Source: a virus
IMG/VR virus record: IMGVR_UViG_3300026116_000012
Coordinates: 1-50,505 of that record
DNA: 50,505 nt
Reading direction: 5' to 3' (one strand)
Below, one piece after another: positions 13,694-22,309 of this stretch. Under the pieces are notes generated by a model, which was not told where the DNA came from, searched no databases, and worked only from the letters and a program-made list of their open reading frames with translations. Positions within the stretch are counted from its first letter, which is position 1; the number at the start of each line of letters is the position of its first letter. The position numbers were made by a program, and so were the translations under genes.

Positions 13694-14451
13694 AGGAGCA
13701 CCTGCGGAGCGAGCTTGACGACGTACTTGTTGCGGCAGCGCGCGAGGAAGTGCCGCCAAGCGATGATCGAGATCCCGTTGCGGCCCCACGTGCGGCCCCA
13801 CGAATTGATAATCAGCAACCCTTCGAGCGTGTAGCCGGCTGCGAATTGCGCGTGTCCGCCTTTGAGCTCGCCCTTGGGGCCCGTCCAGACGCCGCCGTGG
13901 TAATCCTCATACGACGCGTCGACGTCCATCGCGAAGAACACGAAGTGCTTCGCGTTGATCGCCTTCATCACGGCAAGGCGCTGAGCCTCGCCCGTCTCGT
14001 CGATGCGGTAGATCCCCTCGACGACAGAGAGCGATCCGGCTTCGAGCACCTCTTGCCCGAGCGGCTTCGTGATGTCGCTGTCCTCGGGGCAGCGCTCGCG
14101 GTCGACGACGCCGAAGGTGCTGATCCAATCGACGGCCTTCTCGGGGTACGAGCCGCGGTCGGGGAGCGTCCTCGCGTGCGGGAGCTCGAGCTGCAGCGCG
14201 CCCTTGTAGATCGCACGCTGGCTCACCCGGATCTTCACGCCCGCGGCGTCGGCCGTCGCGTCGATCGCGCCGCCGAGCGCGTGCCCGACGCAGCCCTCGT
14301 CTTCCTGATCGACGCGCTCGACCGCGTGCTCGGTGTTGTCGACCTCGGGAGGAAGCGCGCCGCCCGTGCGCATGAAGCCGAGCAGCCCGACGGGCGCGCC
14401 GCGCGGCTCAGCGTTCGGGTCGTACAGCGCGCCGCCTGTGCGAAAGCTCAC
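13690..14451 (-). CDS. Papain-family (C1) cysteine peptidase
   Basis: 253 aa from GTG 14451 (GTGA overlap). The active-site region is Q-E-D-E-G-C-V-G-H-A-L with Cys54 as nucleophile and Gln49 near the oxyanion position. The second half has G-G-H-A-Q-F-A-A-G-Y (His200) and I-I-N-S-W-G-R-T-W-G (Asn216), the diagnostic His and N-S-W-G-x2-W-G motifs of C1 peptidases. No signal peptide or long propeptide is visible. Set among lysis genes, it may cut peptidoglycan peptides, host envelope proteins or virion proteins; the substrate is open. The assignment to the fold is firm. Confidence 0.85.
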   Translation of the reverse strand: MSFRTGGALYDPNAEPRGAPVGLLGFMRTGGALPPEVDNTEHAVERVDQEDEGCVGHALGGAIDATADAAGVKIRVSQRAIYKGALQLELPHARTLPDRGSYPEKAVDWISTFGVVDRERCPEDSDITKPLGQEVLEAGSLSVVEGIYRIDETGEAQRLAVMKAINAKHFVFFAMDVDASYEDYHGGVWTGPKGELKGGHAQFAAGYTLEGLLIINSWGRTWGRNGISIIAWRHFLARCRNKYVVKLAPQVLL

Positions 14452-14675
14452 TTGCGCGCCTTGCGCTTCGCTGCGTCGGCGTCGGCGCCGACGAACTCGC
14501 AGCGCTCGGGAAGCGAACGCGTGCACGCGTAGCCGTCGGTCGGGCAGACCTCGTCTCCGCAGTGCAGGTCGTACGAGGGCGGGCGCGGCTCGAATCGGAA
14601 CGCGGGCGAGTTACACGCGACCGCGAAGAACGCAGACGCGCAGGCGACGAGAGCGAACAGGGGAATCGACTTCAT
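14448..14675 (-). CDS. Small predicted lipoprotein
   Basis: 75 aa. A signal peptide ends F-A-V-A with Cys21, followed by an F-E-P-R-P-P segment and four cysteines (D-L-H-C-G-D-E-V-C, A-C, E-R-C). It overlaps its neighbours by 4 nt on both sides. Small lipoproteins in a lysis cassette are often o-spanins, but those are usually Pro-rich and lack disulphides, so the role is open. Confidence 0.7.
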   Translation of the reverse strand: MKSIPLFALVACASAFFAVACNSPAFRFEPRPPSYDLHCGDEVCPTDGYACTRSLPERCEFVGADADAAKRKARK

Positions 14676-14926
14676 TGGACTACCTCACGACACGAAGCCG
14701 CTCGAGCGCGTCCCGCGGTGCGGGCGTTCTCGGCGGTGGGATGGATCAGGTAAAAGAAGCGCTCGACGATCATCGGGCACTTCTCGACGATCTTGTCGTC
14801 GGGGAGCTCGGCGTGCAGCACGATGCACCCGACGTCGGCCGCGACCTCGGCAGCGTCGGTCGCCTGCCGCGCGGTGCACGAGCTCGTCGCGAGGACGAGC
14901 ACGCAGGCTGCGAGGGCGCGCTTCAC
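14672..14926 (-). CDS. Small predicted lipoprotein (spanin candidate)
   Basis: 84 aa from GTG 14926 (GTGA overlap). The signal peptide V-K-R-A-L-A-A-C-V-L-V-L-A-T-S-S is followed by Cys17 as lipid site. The mature part is short and mixed (E-L-P-D-D-K-I-V-E-K-C, F-F-Y-L-I-H-P). It directly follows the two small membrane proteins, so an Rz1-like role is possible, but there is no sequence signature for it. Confidence 0.6.
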   Translation of the reverse strand: MKRALAACVLVLATSSCTARQATDAAEVAADVGCIVLHAELPDDKIVEKCPMIVERFFYLIHPTAENARTAGRARAASCREVVQ

Positions 14927-15144
14927 GACTTGCCTTTGCGCATGCCAGCCGCGGTCTTCGCCGCGTCCTCGTCGCCGATGGCTGCGATGAGCTTCCATGC
15001 GATGGCAACGATCGACGCCGCGCCGGTCTGGCGCTCGACGATCGTGCCCGGCATGCAACAGAGCACCACGACCGCGCCGATGATCGAGGTGAACGCCACG
15101 ATCGCTTTGCGCGACTTGTACAATTCCGCGATTGCGTCCTTCAT
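14923..15144 (-). CDS. Small membrane protein, holin candidate
   Basis: 73 aa. One clear hydrophobic segment (A-I-V-A-F-T-S-I-I-G-A-V-V-V-L-C-C near residues 14-30) and a second weaker one (A-S-I-V-A-I-A-W-K-L-I-A-A near 44-56), with a basic C-terminus. The size, two segments and place before the lytic genes fit a class II-like holin. Overlaps neighbours by 4 nt at each end. Confidence 0.6.
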   Translation of the reverse strand: MKDAIAELYKSRKAIVAFTSIIGAVVVLCCMPGTIVERQTGAASIVAIAWKLIAAIGDEDAAKTAAGMRKGKS

Positions 15145-15383
15145 TCGGCGGTCGCTCCCTCGCGCTCGACGCGCGCTGTCTCGTGCCACGCGTGGTGGCG
15201 TTCCAATTGCGCTTCGACGTGCTCGACGCGCTTCTCGAGGTGCTCGACGCGCATCTCTTGCCCGCGCATATAGCGCCCGACCTCGAACGCCTTCGAGACC
15301 ACGACGACCGCTGCGCCGATGACAGCAGCCGAGGCCGTCCCGACCATGCCGATCAGCGCGACGATGGGGACGTCGAGCGTCAC
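15141..15383 (-). CDS. Membrane-anchored coiled-coil protein (holin or i-spanin candidate)
   Basis: 80 aa from GTG 15383. Residues 6-30 form a membrane segment (I-V-A-L-I-G-M-V-G-T-A-S-A-A-V), followed by a charged coiled coil (M-R-V-E-H-L-E-K-R-V-E-H-V-E-A-Q-L). One N-terminal membrane helix plus a coiled coil is the layout of an i-spanin (Rz) or of small phage holin-like proteins. Context in the lysis cassette supports either. Confidence 0.6.
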   Translation of the reverse strand: MTLDVPIVALIGMVGTASAAVIGAAVVVVSKAFEVGRYMRGQEMRVEHLEKRVEHVEAQLERHHAWHETARVEREGATAE

Positions 15384-15670
15384 AACATCTCCGTTGCGTA
15401 AAGCTTCTCGAGAAGCGCTTTGAGCTGCCCTTGCTCTGCTGCCGAGAAGGCCGTCGAGTCGACGACGCGCTTTTCGACGACGGCCTCGCCTTCGGTGATT
15501 CGGAAGCGCGGTCCCTTCGGCGTGGTTGCCGCGTCCCCGGGGAAGAATGAGATCATTGCGTTGGCGAAAGACACGTCGCGCGTCACCGCAGGAACAACGA
15601 CCTTCGCTTTGGTGCCTGTCGTGACGAGCGCTGTAATCTCCGCGGTCGTCTTTCCGTTTACGTCTGCCAT
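15380..15670 (-). CDS. Hypothetical protein before the lysis cassette
   Basis: 96 aa, soluble, with a beta-rich start (T-T-G-T-K-A-K-V-V-V-P-A-V-T) and a helical end. Gap of 12 nt to the fibre gene upstream; overlap with the next gene (GTGA). GGAGCACG precedes the ATG at 15670. No family is recognised; a small tail or fibre accessory protein is possible. Confidence 0.6.
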   Translation of the reverse strand: MADVNGKTTAEITALVTTGTKAKVVVPAVTRDVSFANAMISFFPGDAATTPKGPRFRITEGEAVVEKRVVDSTAFSAAEQGQLKALLEKLYATEML

Positions 15671-15682
15671 GGTCGTGCTCCT

Positions 15683-17626
15683 TCAGGGCGGTCCAATCGT
15701 GGTGACTGTTCCGGACGTGCCGCGGTACTTCAGCGCGCCGGCCTCGACGTACAGGATCCCGCCGCTAACCGGATTCGCTGTCGGGGCAGTCGCTGCGTTA
15801 CCGATGTAGATGACGAGGTCGCCGGTGTTCGTCGGCATCTCCGTCGTGGTGATCGCGGAGGGACGAACGAGCGAGAGCACGCGCGACGCAGCGGTGCCGC
15901 TCGCCTGCACGTCGCAGGCCTCGACCATGTTCTCCGAGGTCGAAGCGTTGAGTTGCAAGCGCACCGCGCCGCGCTTGCCGGTCGTGCCCTGTCGCGCACC
16001 GCCCTGAAGTTGCAGAGCCCCGCCGGAGACGTTCGTCGAGGCCGAGGCGAAGGCGCTCTGGGCTTGCACCGTGAGCGCGTTCGTCGCCGCGTCGCTACCT
16101 TTCGTCCCCTGGTTGATCGAGGGCGACGCCGCGTTTGGATCGAATTGAACATTCGGAGCGAGCAGCGAAGCCGTCGCCGAGTTCAGATTCAGGTAGGTCG
16201 TTGTCCCGATCTGGAGACGGACGCTCGCCGAACCGCGCAGTAGCAAGTTTCCGCTGTTCGTCCCGTCGCCGACGATAGTTTGATTGCTCGAGTCGACCGT
16301 GAGGAACGACACGTCGGCGCTGTTCGCTGCGTTGCGAGCCCCAAACGTGAACGCATTCGGCAAGCGAACCGTGCCAGCGCTCGCGCGCGGCGTAGCGCCG
16401 AGGAGCGCCGCGCCGGTCGTCGTGAGGTTCTGCGATCCGAAGTCGGTACCCCACGCGGGATTCGCGCCCGTGCCGCCCGTGACAAGCGCCTGCCCGCTCG
16501 TTCCCGCGCCGAGGCGCACGTACGCGCTCGAGCCGCGGTAGACGATGTCCCCCTGCGCGTCCGACCCCATCGTCAGGCCGGTGACGGTCGGAGAGCTCGC
16601 AGTGCCGCCGAGGTTCCCCGTCAGGCGCACGATCCCGTTCGTGCTCCCCGTCGCGTCGGGGAGGTTCGCGACCGGCACTGTCGCGGTGTCGACGAGCAAT
16701 CCGCCCGTCGAAGTCGTGACGACGCGCGAGGTCGTGAAGCCAGGAATCGTGACGCCCGACGAGTCGAGCTTCACCTTCTCGAGCGAATTGACTTGGAAGC
16801 TGAGATTGCCTGCCGACGCGGTGCCGAAGATCAGGCCGGCGTTCAGCGTCCCGCCGTACGTGATCTGATCGCTGGCGTTCGTCGACGCGATGTTGAGGTT
16901 TCCCGACCCCGCGTTGTTCAGCGCGCGGATCGACGAGAGCGAGCCGAGCCTAAGATTGCCCGTGCTCGAGAGCGACGACCCGATTCCGACGTAGCCGGAC
17001 GTCGTGACGTTGTTCGCGCCGAAGTTCGTTCCCCACGCGGGGTCTGCGCCGGTGCCGCCCGTGATGAGCGCTTGCCCTGATGTCCCCGCGGCAAGCCGTG
17101 CATAGGCGCTCGCGCCGCGGTAGGGGACGTCCCCGCGCGCGTCGCTGCCGAAGGTCAAGTTCTGCACCGTCGGCGCGCTGAACGTCCCCGCGAGGTCGCC
17201 AGCGAGGACGATTACCCCCGCATCGGTCGTCGTCGCACGCCGGACGGTCGGCGCTTGGTACGTGCCGCCGAGGTCGTTCGAGAGCGCGACGATCCCTGCA
17301 TCGGTCGTCGACGCACGGCGCACGCTCGGGTTGGGATAGGTGCCGGTGAGGTCTCCGCCCGCCGCGCCGCTCGGTGCACCACCCGCGGGCGCCTGCCACG
17401 TCGCCGACGCGGTGCCGGTCGACGTGACGACCTGCCCGCTCGCGTCCGGCGCGCCGGTGACGTTGACGCCGGGAAGGCCTCCCGAGACCGGGGTGTGGAC
17501 GTAGCCTCCCGCGCCGACACGGCCGTCCGCGTCGCTGACATCGTCGATCGGCGCGACGCAGCCTGTCGCCAGTAGTCCGACGACGGCGAGCCACGCGTAG
17601 AAAAGGATTCGCTTCGTGGCGCTCAT
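15683..17626 (-). CDS. Tail-fibre-like protein with lipoprotein signal peptide
   Basis: 647 aa from ATG 17626 (ATGA overlap). Residues 1-23 form a lipoprotein signal peptide ending G-L-L-A-T-G with Cys23. The rest is Gly/Ser/Thr-rich with fibre repeats: G-G-D-L-T-G-T-Y-P-N-P-S-V and variants of D-L-G-G-T-Y-Q-A-P-T-V, and a longer duplicated unit with G-T-S-G-Q-A-L-[IV]-T-G-G-T-G-A. Such repeats are typical of trimeric tail fibres. A lipidation signal on a virion fibre is odd; the protein may instead be displayed on the infected cell. The start choice matters: a start inside the fibre would remove the signal, but the overlap and signal support 17626. Confidence 0.75.
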   Translation of the reverse strand: MSATKRILFYAWLAVVGLLATGCVAPIDDVSDADGRVGAGGYVHTPVSGGLPGVNVTGAPDASGQVVTSTGTASATWQAPAGGAPSGAAGGDLTGTYPNPSVRRASTTDAGIVALSNDLGGTYQAPTVRRATTTDAGVIVLAGDLAGTFSAPTVQNLTFGSDARGDVPYRGASAYARLAAGTSGQALITGGTGADPAWGTNFGANNVTTSGYVGIGSSLSSTGNLRLGSLSSIRALNNAGSGNLNIASTNASDQITYGGTLNAGLIFGTASAGNLSFQVNSLEKVKLDSSGVTIPGFTTSRVVTTSTGGLLVDTATVPVANLPDATGSTNGIVRLTGNLGGTASSPTVTGLTMGSDAQGDIVYRGSSAYVRLGAGTSGQALVTGGTGANPAWGTDFGSQNLTTTGAALLGATPRASAGTVRLPNAFTFGARNAANSADVSFLTVDSSNQTIVGDGTNSGNLLLRGSASVRLQIGTTTYLNLNSATASLLAPNVQFDPNAASPSINQGTKGSDAATNALTVQAQSAFASASTNVSGGALQLQGGARQGTTGKRGAVRLQLNASTSENMVEACDVQASGTAASRVLSLVRPSAITTTEMPTNTGDLVIYIGNAATAPTANPVSGGILYVEAGALKYRGTSGTVTTIGPP

Positions 17627-17988
17627 CGGACCGTCCTTCCACCCACGCGCACGACCATGGAGCCGGTACCCGACGTGCTCACGTACGCAAGGCGCATCCA
17701 TCGGACGAATTGATCCGTCGTCGAGAGCACGTACGACCCTGCTCCATTGACTGCGAGCGACGCGTCACCGACGTCTGCCCAATTGGAGATGTCCGTCGCG
17801 GCGTGCTCTCCGGCCTCGGGGATTGTTCCCGCGTCGTTCGAGCACTGCAGCTTCAGCTCTCCGATGGGCGAGCCGGTGATCACGCAGTGGAACGAGACGC
17901 CTTGCAGCCTGTCGGCGAGGAGCGGATTCGACGACTTGTCGGCGTCGATCGTGGTCGCGGCCATCAGCTCGTAATTCACGTTTCCCAT
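17623..17988 (-). CDS. Hypothetical beta-rich tail protein
   Basis: 121 aa from ATG 17988 with GAGG 3 nt upstream. Predicted all-beta (V-S-F-H-C-V-I-T-G-S-P-I-G-E-L-K-L-Q-C-S; W-M-R-L-A-Y-V-S-T-S-G-T-G-S), like a small jelly-roll or fibronectin-type domain found at fibre tips. Sits between two fibre genes. Specific family not recognised. Confidence 0.65.
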   Translation of the reverse strand: MGNVNYELMAATTIDADKSSNPLLADRLQGVSFHCVITGSPIGELKLQCSNDAGTIPEAGEHAATDISNWADVGDASLAVNGAGSYVLSTTDQFVRWMRLAYVSTSGTGSMVVRVGGRTVR

Positions 17989-17999
17989 ACGACCTCGAT

Positions 18000-19097
18000 T
18001 CAGCCAATCAGCCACGACCGATAGACGGCACCGGCAAAGAAGGTCGCTTTCGGAAGCAGTGCGACCCCGTACGCGTTGCCTCCGCCCGACAGGAAGTTCC
18101 CATACGCCTCGGTATGCAGGCTCTCGAAGTTCAATCCGTCGGGGCTCCACTCGAAGTGGAGACTCGAGCCGTCGTCGCGAATGCGAAGAAAGAGCTCGGC
18201 GCCGAGCGGCGGCACCCAAGGGACATTCAGGTTTACCGTCGACGATACCGTGGTCGTATTCGACCATCGCGTGATCGAAAGGCCGGTCGTGAAGTCGAGC
18301 TGAAGCGATATGTACTTCCCGCTGCCGTCCGTGACGCATATGCCTTCGCGAGCGCCGCTCGTTTGCGGCTGGCTTAGCGAGTAGATCGCGACAGTGAGCG
18401 ACTGCCCGCTCGACTTCGCCAGCGTTCCGCCGGCAAGCCGCGCCGAGCCGGCGTTCGCGCTCGCCTCGACTGCACCCTTCGCGCCGCCGAGACTGACGCT
18501 CGTTCCGAACGGCGTGAAGGACGACGTGTCGACGGAGGTGCCGACGATCGGGCCGCGCCCGACGAGCGGCCTCCACGTCGAGCCGTCGTCGATCCAATCC
18601 CCGTAGCCGTCCGTCGGCGTGTAGCGCCGGCCGGCGTTCCCTGCGGAGGGCCGCGACGCGTACGCGCCGATTCCGTTGTCGACGCCGTCCGCGCCCGCGA
18701 GACCGCCAGGCGAGACCTTGCTGAGCGCCGCGACGCTCGTCGTCGGCGAGGCGTTCCCGTCGTAGCCGAGGTTCGTCAGCGTTGCGTGCGTGGCGTTCGT
18801 GATCGCAGACACGCGGTAGTACCCGCCCGTGGCGACGTAGACGATCTGCCCGACGGACATCCACGTCGTGCTCGAGAGCGAGATGGCGACGGTCGCCGAC
18901 ACCGCAGGCTGCGTGAACGCGGCGCGCGTCGTGCTGAACGCGGGCCCGTTCGCGAGCGCGACTTCGGTCCTGCCGGTCTCTTCGTTGTCGTTCACGATGA
19001 AGTCGGCGCTAAACGCGAGCGCGTTACGCGCGACGAGCTCGACGCCCGCAGCGAAGATGGTGCGAATCCCGTAGATCAATTCGTCGAGACCACTCAT
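18000..19097 (-). CDS. Putative tail fibre / receptor-binding protein
   Basis: 365 aa. The N-terminus (M-S-G-L-D-E-L-I-Y-G-I-R-T-I-F) is helical, then a block S-V-G-Q-I-V-Y-V-A-T-G-G-Y-Y-R-V often found in phage fibres, a T-D-G-Y-G-D-W-I-D-D-G-S-T-W linker, and a C-terminal lectin-like beta-sandwich (F-L-R-I-R-D-D-G-S-S-L-H-F-E-W-S near residue 305). Likely binds the host surface. Gap of 11 nt to the next gene. Confidence 0.7.
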   Translation of the reverse strand: MSGLDELIYGIRTIFAAGVELVARNALAFSADFIVNDNEETGRTEVALANGPAFSTTRAAFTQPAVSATVAISLSSTTWMSVGQIVYVATGGYYRVSAITNATHATLTNLGYDGNASPTTSVAALSKVSPGGLAGADGVDNGIGAYASRPSAGNAGRRYTPTDGYGDWIDDGSTWRPLVGRGPIVGTSVDTSSFTPFGTSVSLGGAKGAVEASANAGSARLAGGTLAKSSGQSLTVAIYSLSQPQTSGAREGICVTDGSGKYISLQLDFTTGLSITRWSNTTTVSSTVNLNVPWVPPLGAELFLRIRDDGSSLHFEWSPDGLNFESLHTEAYGNFLSGGGNAYGVALLPKATFFAGAVYRSWLIG

Positions 19098-19104
19098 TGC
19101 GTCC

Positions 19105-19929
19105 TCACGGTCGGATCAGGCGGGCGCGAATTGAGCGAGCGCGAACATAGGAGTCGGTGCCCCCGCCACCCGTGCGGCCTTGCACTTGGATCGTCACGCT
19201 CCCCGTGCCGTAGTCGTCGCTGGTGACGACGTACTGAGCGATCAGCGTGTACGGGATCGAGGCGATCTCGTTCGACGTCGCAATGCTGAGATCTGCCGTC
19301 GGATAGGTTGCGGAGGCAAAGCCCACGACCGCACGGGCGCGGTACTGCACCGTGCTCGACAGGCTCGTTTCGACGATTCCAGAGATCTCGTACTCGATTA
19401 TGTCGCCCTCTTGGACGTCCGGGATCACGAGGGTCGCGGTCGGGATGTCGATGTACGATCCGGAGTCGTTCGTGACAGAGGCCGTCCCCTCGACGAGCTC
19501 GGAAAAGTACGTGCCGATTATCGCGTTCGGGATTCGGATGATTGGCACGCGCGCGTCTGCGTCGAGCCTCGGAATACCCTTCGCGACGTCGAGGGTGTCG
19601 AGTGCGACGTTGAACCACGCGCCCGTATTCCCGTCGTCTCGGGCGACGAACGGCAGATCGTCCGCGGTGCCGTCCGCGAGCTTGAAGACGAACAGGCCTT
19701 TCCGACGAACAGTGGCGAGCGCGCCGTCGCTCGGTGCCGCGACAGCAGTCATTGCGGCAACGTCGGCGTACACGACGACGCGGCGCTTCTTCAGCCACAC
19801 CGTGCGATCGGCGAGGGCCTCGAAGCCGACGTTCACGTCGACCGCGTTGATCCCGGGGCCATCTCCGTCCGCGGGGACGTCGAAGCTCGTCGGGAAGTTG
19901 TCCTCGTCTCCGTCGACCGTGTCACTCAC
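19105..19929 (-). CDS. Putative tail fibre protein
   Basis: 274 aa from GTG 19929 (GTGA overlap with the baseplate gene). The first 100 residues contain a domain seen near baseplate-attached fibres (P-G-I-N-A-V-D-V-N-V-G-F-E-A-L-A-D-R-T). The middle ends with R-L-D-A-D-A-R-V-P, like a fibre collar repeat, and the C-terminal 130 residues are a beta-rich domain. Immediately follows the tail protein I gene, the usual place for fibres. Confidence 0.7.
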   Translation of the reverse strand: MSDTVDGDEDNFPTSFDVPADGDGPGINAVDVNVGFEALADRTVWLKKRRVVVYADVAAMTAVAAPSDGALATVRRKGLFVFKLADGTADDLPFVARDDGNTGAWFNVALDTLDVAKGIPRLDADARVPIIRIPNAIIGTYFSELVEGTASVTNDSGSYIDIPTATLVIPDVQEGDIIEYEISGIVETSLSSTVQYRARAVVGFASATYPTADLSIATSNEIASIPYTLIAQYVVTSDDYGTGSVTIQVQGRTGGGGTDSYVRARSIRARLIRP

Positions 19930-20741
19930 GATGTGCCCTTCCAATAACGAGCGGTGGCGAGTCTTGCGGGTACCTGCACCCCTCCGACGTTCTTCGACCA
20001 ACGGCCCCAGAGGCCATCAGGCAGGCCGGGCGAAAGCGCCGCAGCCTCGGGGTCGAAGCTCGCGGGGTCGAACGCGATCACGATGTTGACGCAGCGAGTG
20101 CCTGCGGGTTTCCAGTCAGCGACGAGCGCCCGAATCGTCTGCACTTGATCGCGCGTAGCGGTCGAGCCCCAAGTGCCTTCACCACCGCCCCAATCGGGGC
20201 CGCTCGAATCGCCCCAATCCCAAGCGCGCTCGGTCCAAAGAGAAGCAGGCGGATGGATGATTACCCAAAAGCGCGACCACTTTTCAGCGTAACCATCCCA
20301 ATCCCAATTGCCATGTTTCAAAGAGAAACTTCGCGTCCCGTCGGCGGCGCGCACGAACCAATTCCCGCGATTGTCGACCGTCTTGAAGACGCAACCCGCG
20401 CCGGTGTACTCCGCGAGCTTCTGCATCAGCGTGAACGGGTTGCCGGCCGTCTTGCGATCGTCGAGCCATGCGATCAGTCGCAGCGCGTACGACGCGGCCG
20501 ACTCATCGATCCCGCGCACTACGCGCCGATCGCGGCCGATCGCTGCGAGTGCGTCAGGCGGCGCAAGCTCCCCGTTCGGGCCGTTCTGCGGGAAGCGCGC
20601 GAGAAGCCCGAGGAGCGCACGACGCACGTACGCGTCTTTCACGAGGTCGAGCGAGTAGCCGACCTTCCCGCCCTCCCCGTCGGTGAGCCAACGCGGCGCG
20701 AGGAATTGACGAATGCGACGAAACGACTGCGAGACGGACAT
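19926..20741 (-). CDS. Baseplate wedge / tail protein I-like (Mu gp48-like)
   Basis: 271 aa from ATG 20741 with GAGGTAG upstream. The N-terminal part (D-L-V-K-D-A-Y-V-R-R-A-L-L-G-L-L-A-R-F-P) and a later W-D-W-G-D-S-S-G-P-D-W-G-G-G segment are seen in tail protein I/gp48-like proteins. Position right after the J-like wedge gene supports the call. It likely links wedge to fibre. Confidence 0.7.
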   Translation of the reverse strand: MSVSQSFRRIRQFLAPRWLTDGEGGKVGYSLDLVKDAYVRRALLGLLARFPQNGPNGELAPPDALAAIGRDRRVVRGIDESAASYALRLIAWLDDRKTAGNPFTLMQKLAEYTGAGCVFKTVDNRGNWFVRAADGTRSFSLKHGNWDWDGYAEKWSRFWVIIHPPASLWTERAWDWGDSSGPDWGGGEGTWGSTATRDQVQTIRALVADWKPAGTRCVNIVIAFDPASFDPEAAALSPGLPDGLWGRWSKNVGGVQVPARLATARYWKGTS

Positions 20742-20748
20742 GACTACC

Positions 20749-21900
20749 TCACGGATCGTCGACGAGGTGCACCGTGGGCGTGACGACACCGAGCGAAGCG
20801 ACCTGCCCGCGCGTAAGGGACGTGTCGCTCGCGGGCGCGGTGACGGTGACGCGAAACGCCTGCGGGAAGACGCCGCGAATCGTGCTCTCGATCAGCGACT
20901 TATAGAGCTTGCCCGACGTGTCCGGCGGAATGATGTCTCCACCGATCGGCCGCGTGGAGAACATCGTCCCGAGCGCTGTTTCGATCGCGGCTTCGACCTC
21001 GGCTGTCGTCTTGTTCGACGATCGGTAGAGCCAAAGCTCGTAAGTCACGGCGACAACGACGGCGCTCGCGGTGTCGACCGTCGGCGTGATGCAGAGCGGG
21101 GTCGCATACGTCGTGATCGCTGCGTCGACGTCGTCGACGTCGTCGCCCGAGACCGCGCCCGACGCGCCCGCGACGTACACGAGCACCTCGCCCGTGTCGC
21201 TGTCGGGGTAGACGCGCACCCTCGTGATCGCATTCGTTCCCGTCAGCGCCGCGTTCCGAGCGACGTAGCTGTACGCGTCGCGCGGGCCGTTCGGGCTGAG
21301 CGATCCGAGCTTGTCGCGGCACTGCTGCTTCGTCGTGTCGTCGGATTGCTTGTCGGTGCCGACGGCCGCGCTCGCGTTGGAGCACGTGACGCCGAGCAGC
21401 GTCGTGACGAGCGAGTCGATCTCGCCCGCGCCCGCGGAGCTCCCCGACCCTGCCTCGTCGGCCTCGACGTCGACGACGAGCGTCGTCGCGGGGCCCGACG
21501 TGAGGGTGCCGCCCGACGTGTTGTGATACGTCTTGCCGTTCGTCGTCGACTTGAAGGTGAGATCGCCTGCCTCGATTACGTAAACGCCCCCGCCGTTGTT
21601 CGTGAGGGTCACCGACGTCGCTGCGAAGGACGCTGCGGGGACGTCGACGTTGAACACCTGCTTAGCGAGGATCTCGAGCCAATCCTCCGACGCGTAATCG
21701 AGGAAGCCGCTCGAGATGAAGCCTGCGACCATCTTCTCGAGCGTCGAGAGCTCCTCGGCTTCGACGTGATAGAGGCTGCGCGTCGGGTCGCCCGCAAGCC
21801 ATGACGACGTGTCGACGCCGACCGACGCCGCGACCCGAAGTGCGAGCGCGTAGATCTGCTCTTTCGTCTGCGTGCTGATGAGCGAGGAAAGGGAAAGCAC
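20749..21900 (-). CDS. Baseplate J-like wedge protein (Mu gp47-like)
   Basis: 383 aa from GTG 21900. Typical baseplate J features: an N-terminal helical part with E-A-E-E-L-S-T-L-E-K-M-V-A-G, F-A-S/A-A-T-S-V-T-L-T-N, a V-E-A-D-E-A-G-S-G-S-S-A-G-A-G-E-I region, and the C-terminal G-G-D-I-I-P-P-D-T-S-G-K-L-Y-K-S-L-I. Forms the wedge scaffold of a contractile-tail baseplate, with the gp25/W-like protein encoded 1 nt upstream. Confidence 0.9.
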   Translation of the reverse strand: MLSLSSLISTQTKEQIYALALRVAASVGVDTSSWLAGDPTRSLYHVEAEELSTLEKMVAGFISSGFLDYASEDWLEILAKQVFNVDVPAASFAATSVTLTNNGGGVYVIEAGDLTFKSTTNGKTYHNTSGGTLTSGPATTLVVDVEADEAGSGSSAGAGEIDSLVTTLLGVTCSNASAAVGTDKQSDDTTKQQCRDKLGSLSPNGPRDAYSYVARNAALTGTNAITRVRVYPDSDTGEVLVYVAGASGAVSGDDVDDVDAAITTYATPLCITPTVDTASAVVVAVTYELWLYRSSNKTTAEVEAAIETALGTMFSTRPIGGDIIPPDTSGKLYKSLIESTIRGVFPQAFRVTVTAPASDTSLTRGQVASLGVVTPTVHLVDDP

Positions 21901-21901
21901 G

Positions 21902-22309
21902 TCAGGCCTCCGTCACGATGTCGAGAAGGTCGACGGACAATTCGCCGACCGCGAGTACGAGCGTGAATGGTCCCTCGCGCGTGACAGCTTCGATTGTGAC
22001 GTCGAGCATCGAGCTCGGGCCGTTCGTCATGACCACGACCTCGACGTTGACCGTCTCGATCCGCTCGTCCTTCAGCAGCTCGTTCCGGATGCGCCCGCCG
22101 ATCGACGCAGCTTGCGACTTCGTCGTGACGCTGCCGATCGTCTCGAGCAAGTCGAATCCGTAGTTCGCCTCGTCTTCGCCTCCGCGAAGCATGCCGCGCG
22201 GGGTCGTGAGCCTGCGATACGCGGCCTCCGCGACGAGGCGCACGCCCGACACGCGCTGCCCCGGGCGAAGCGCGTTCGTGCACGAGGTGTCGACGCCGAA
22301 GGACGTCAC
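21902..22309 (-). CDS. Baseplate wedge protein, gpW/gp25-like (Mu gp46-like)
   Basis: 135 aa from GTG 22309 (GTGA overlap). The block R-L-T-T-P-R-G-M-L-R-G-G-E-D-E-A-N-Y-G-F-D-L matches the conserved centre of the gp25/lysozyme-like wedge family (gpW, Mu gp46), followed by I-G-G-R-I-R-N-E-L-L-K-D-E-R-I. Acts in the inner baseplate with J. Confidence 0.85.
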   Translation of the reverse strand: MTSFGVDTSCTNALRPGQRVSGVRLVAEAAYRRLTTPRGMLRGGEDEANYGFDLLETIGSVTTKSQAASIGGRIRNELLKDERIETVNVEVVVMTNGPSSMLDVTIEAVTREGPFTLVLAVGELSVDLLDIVTEA

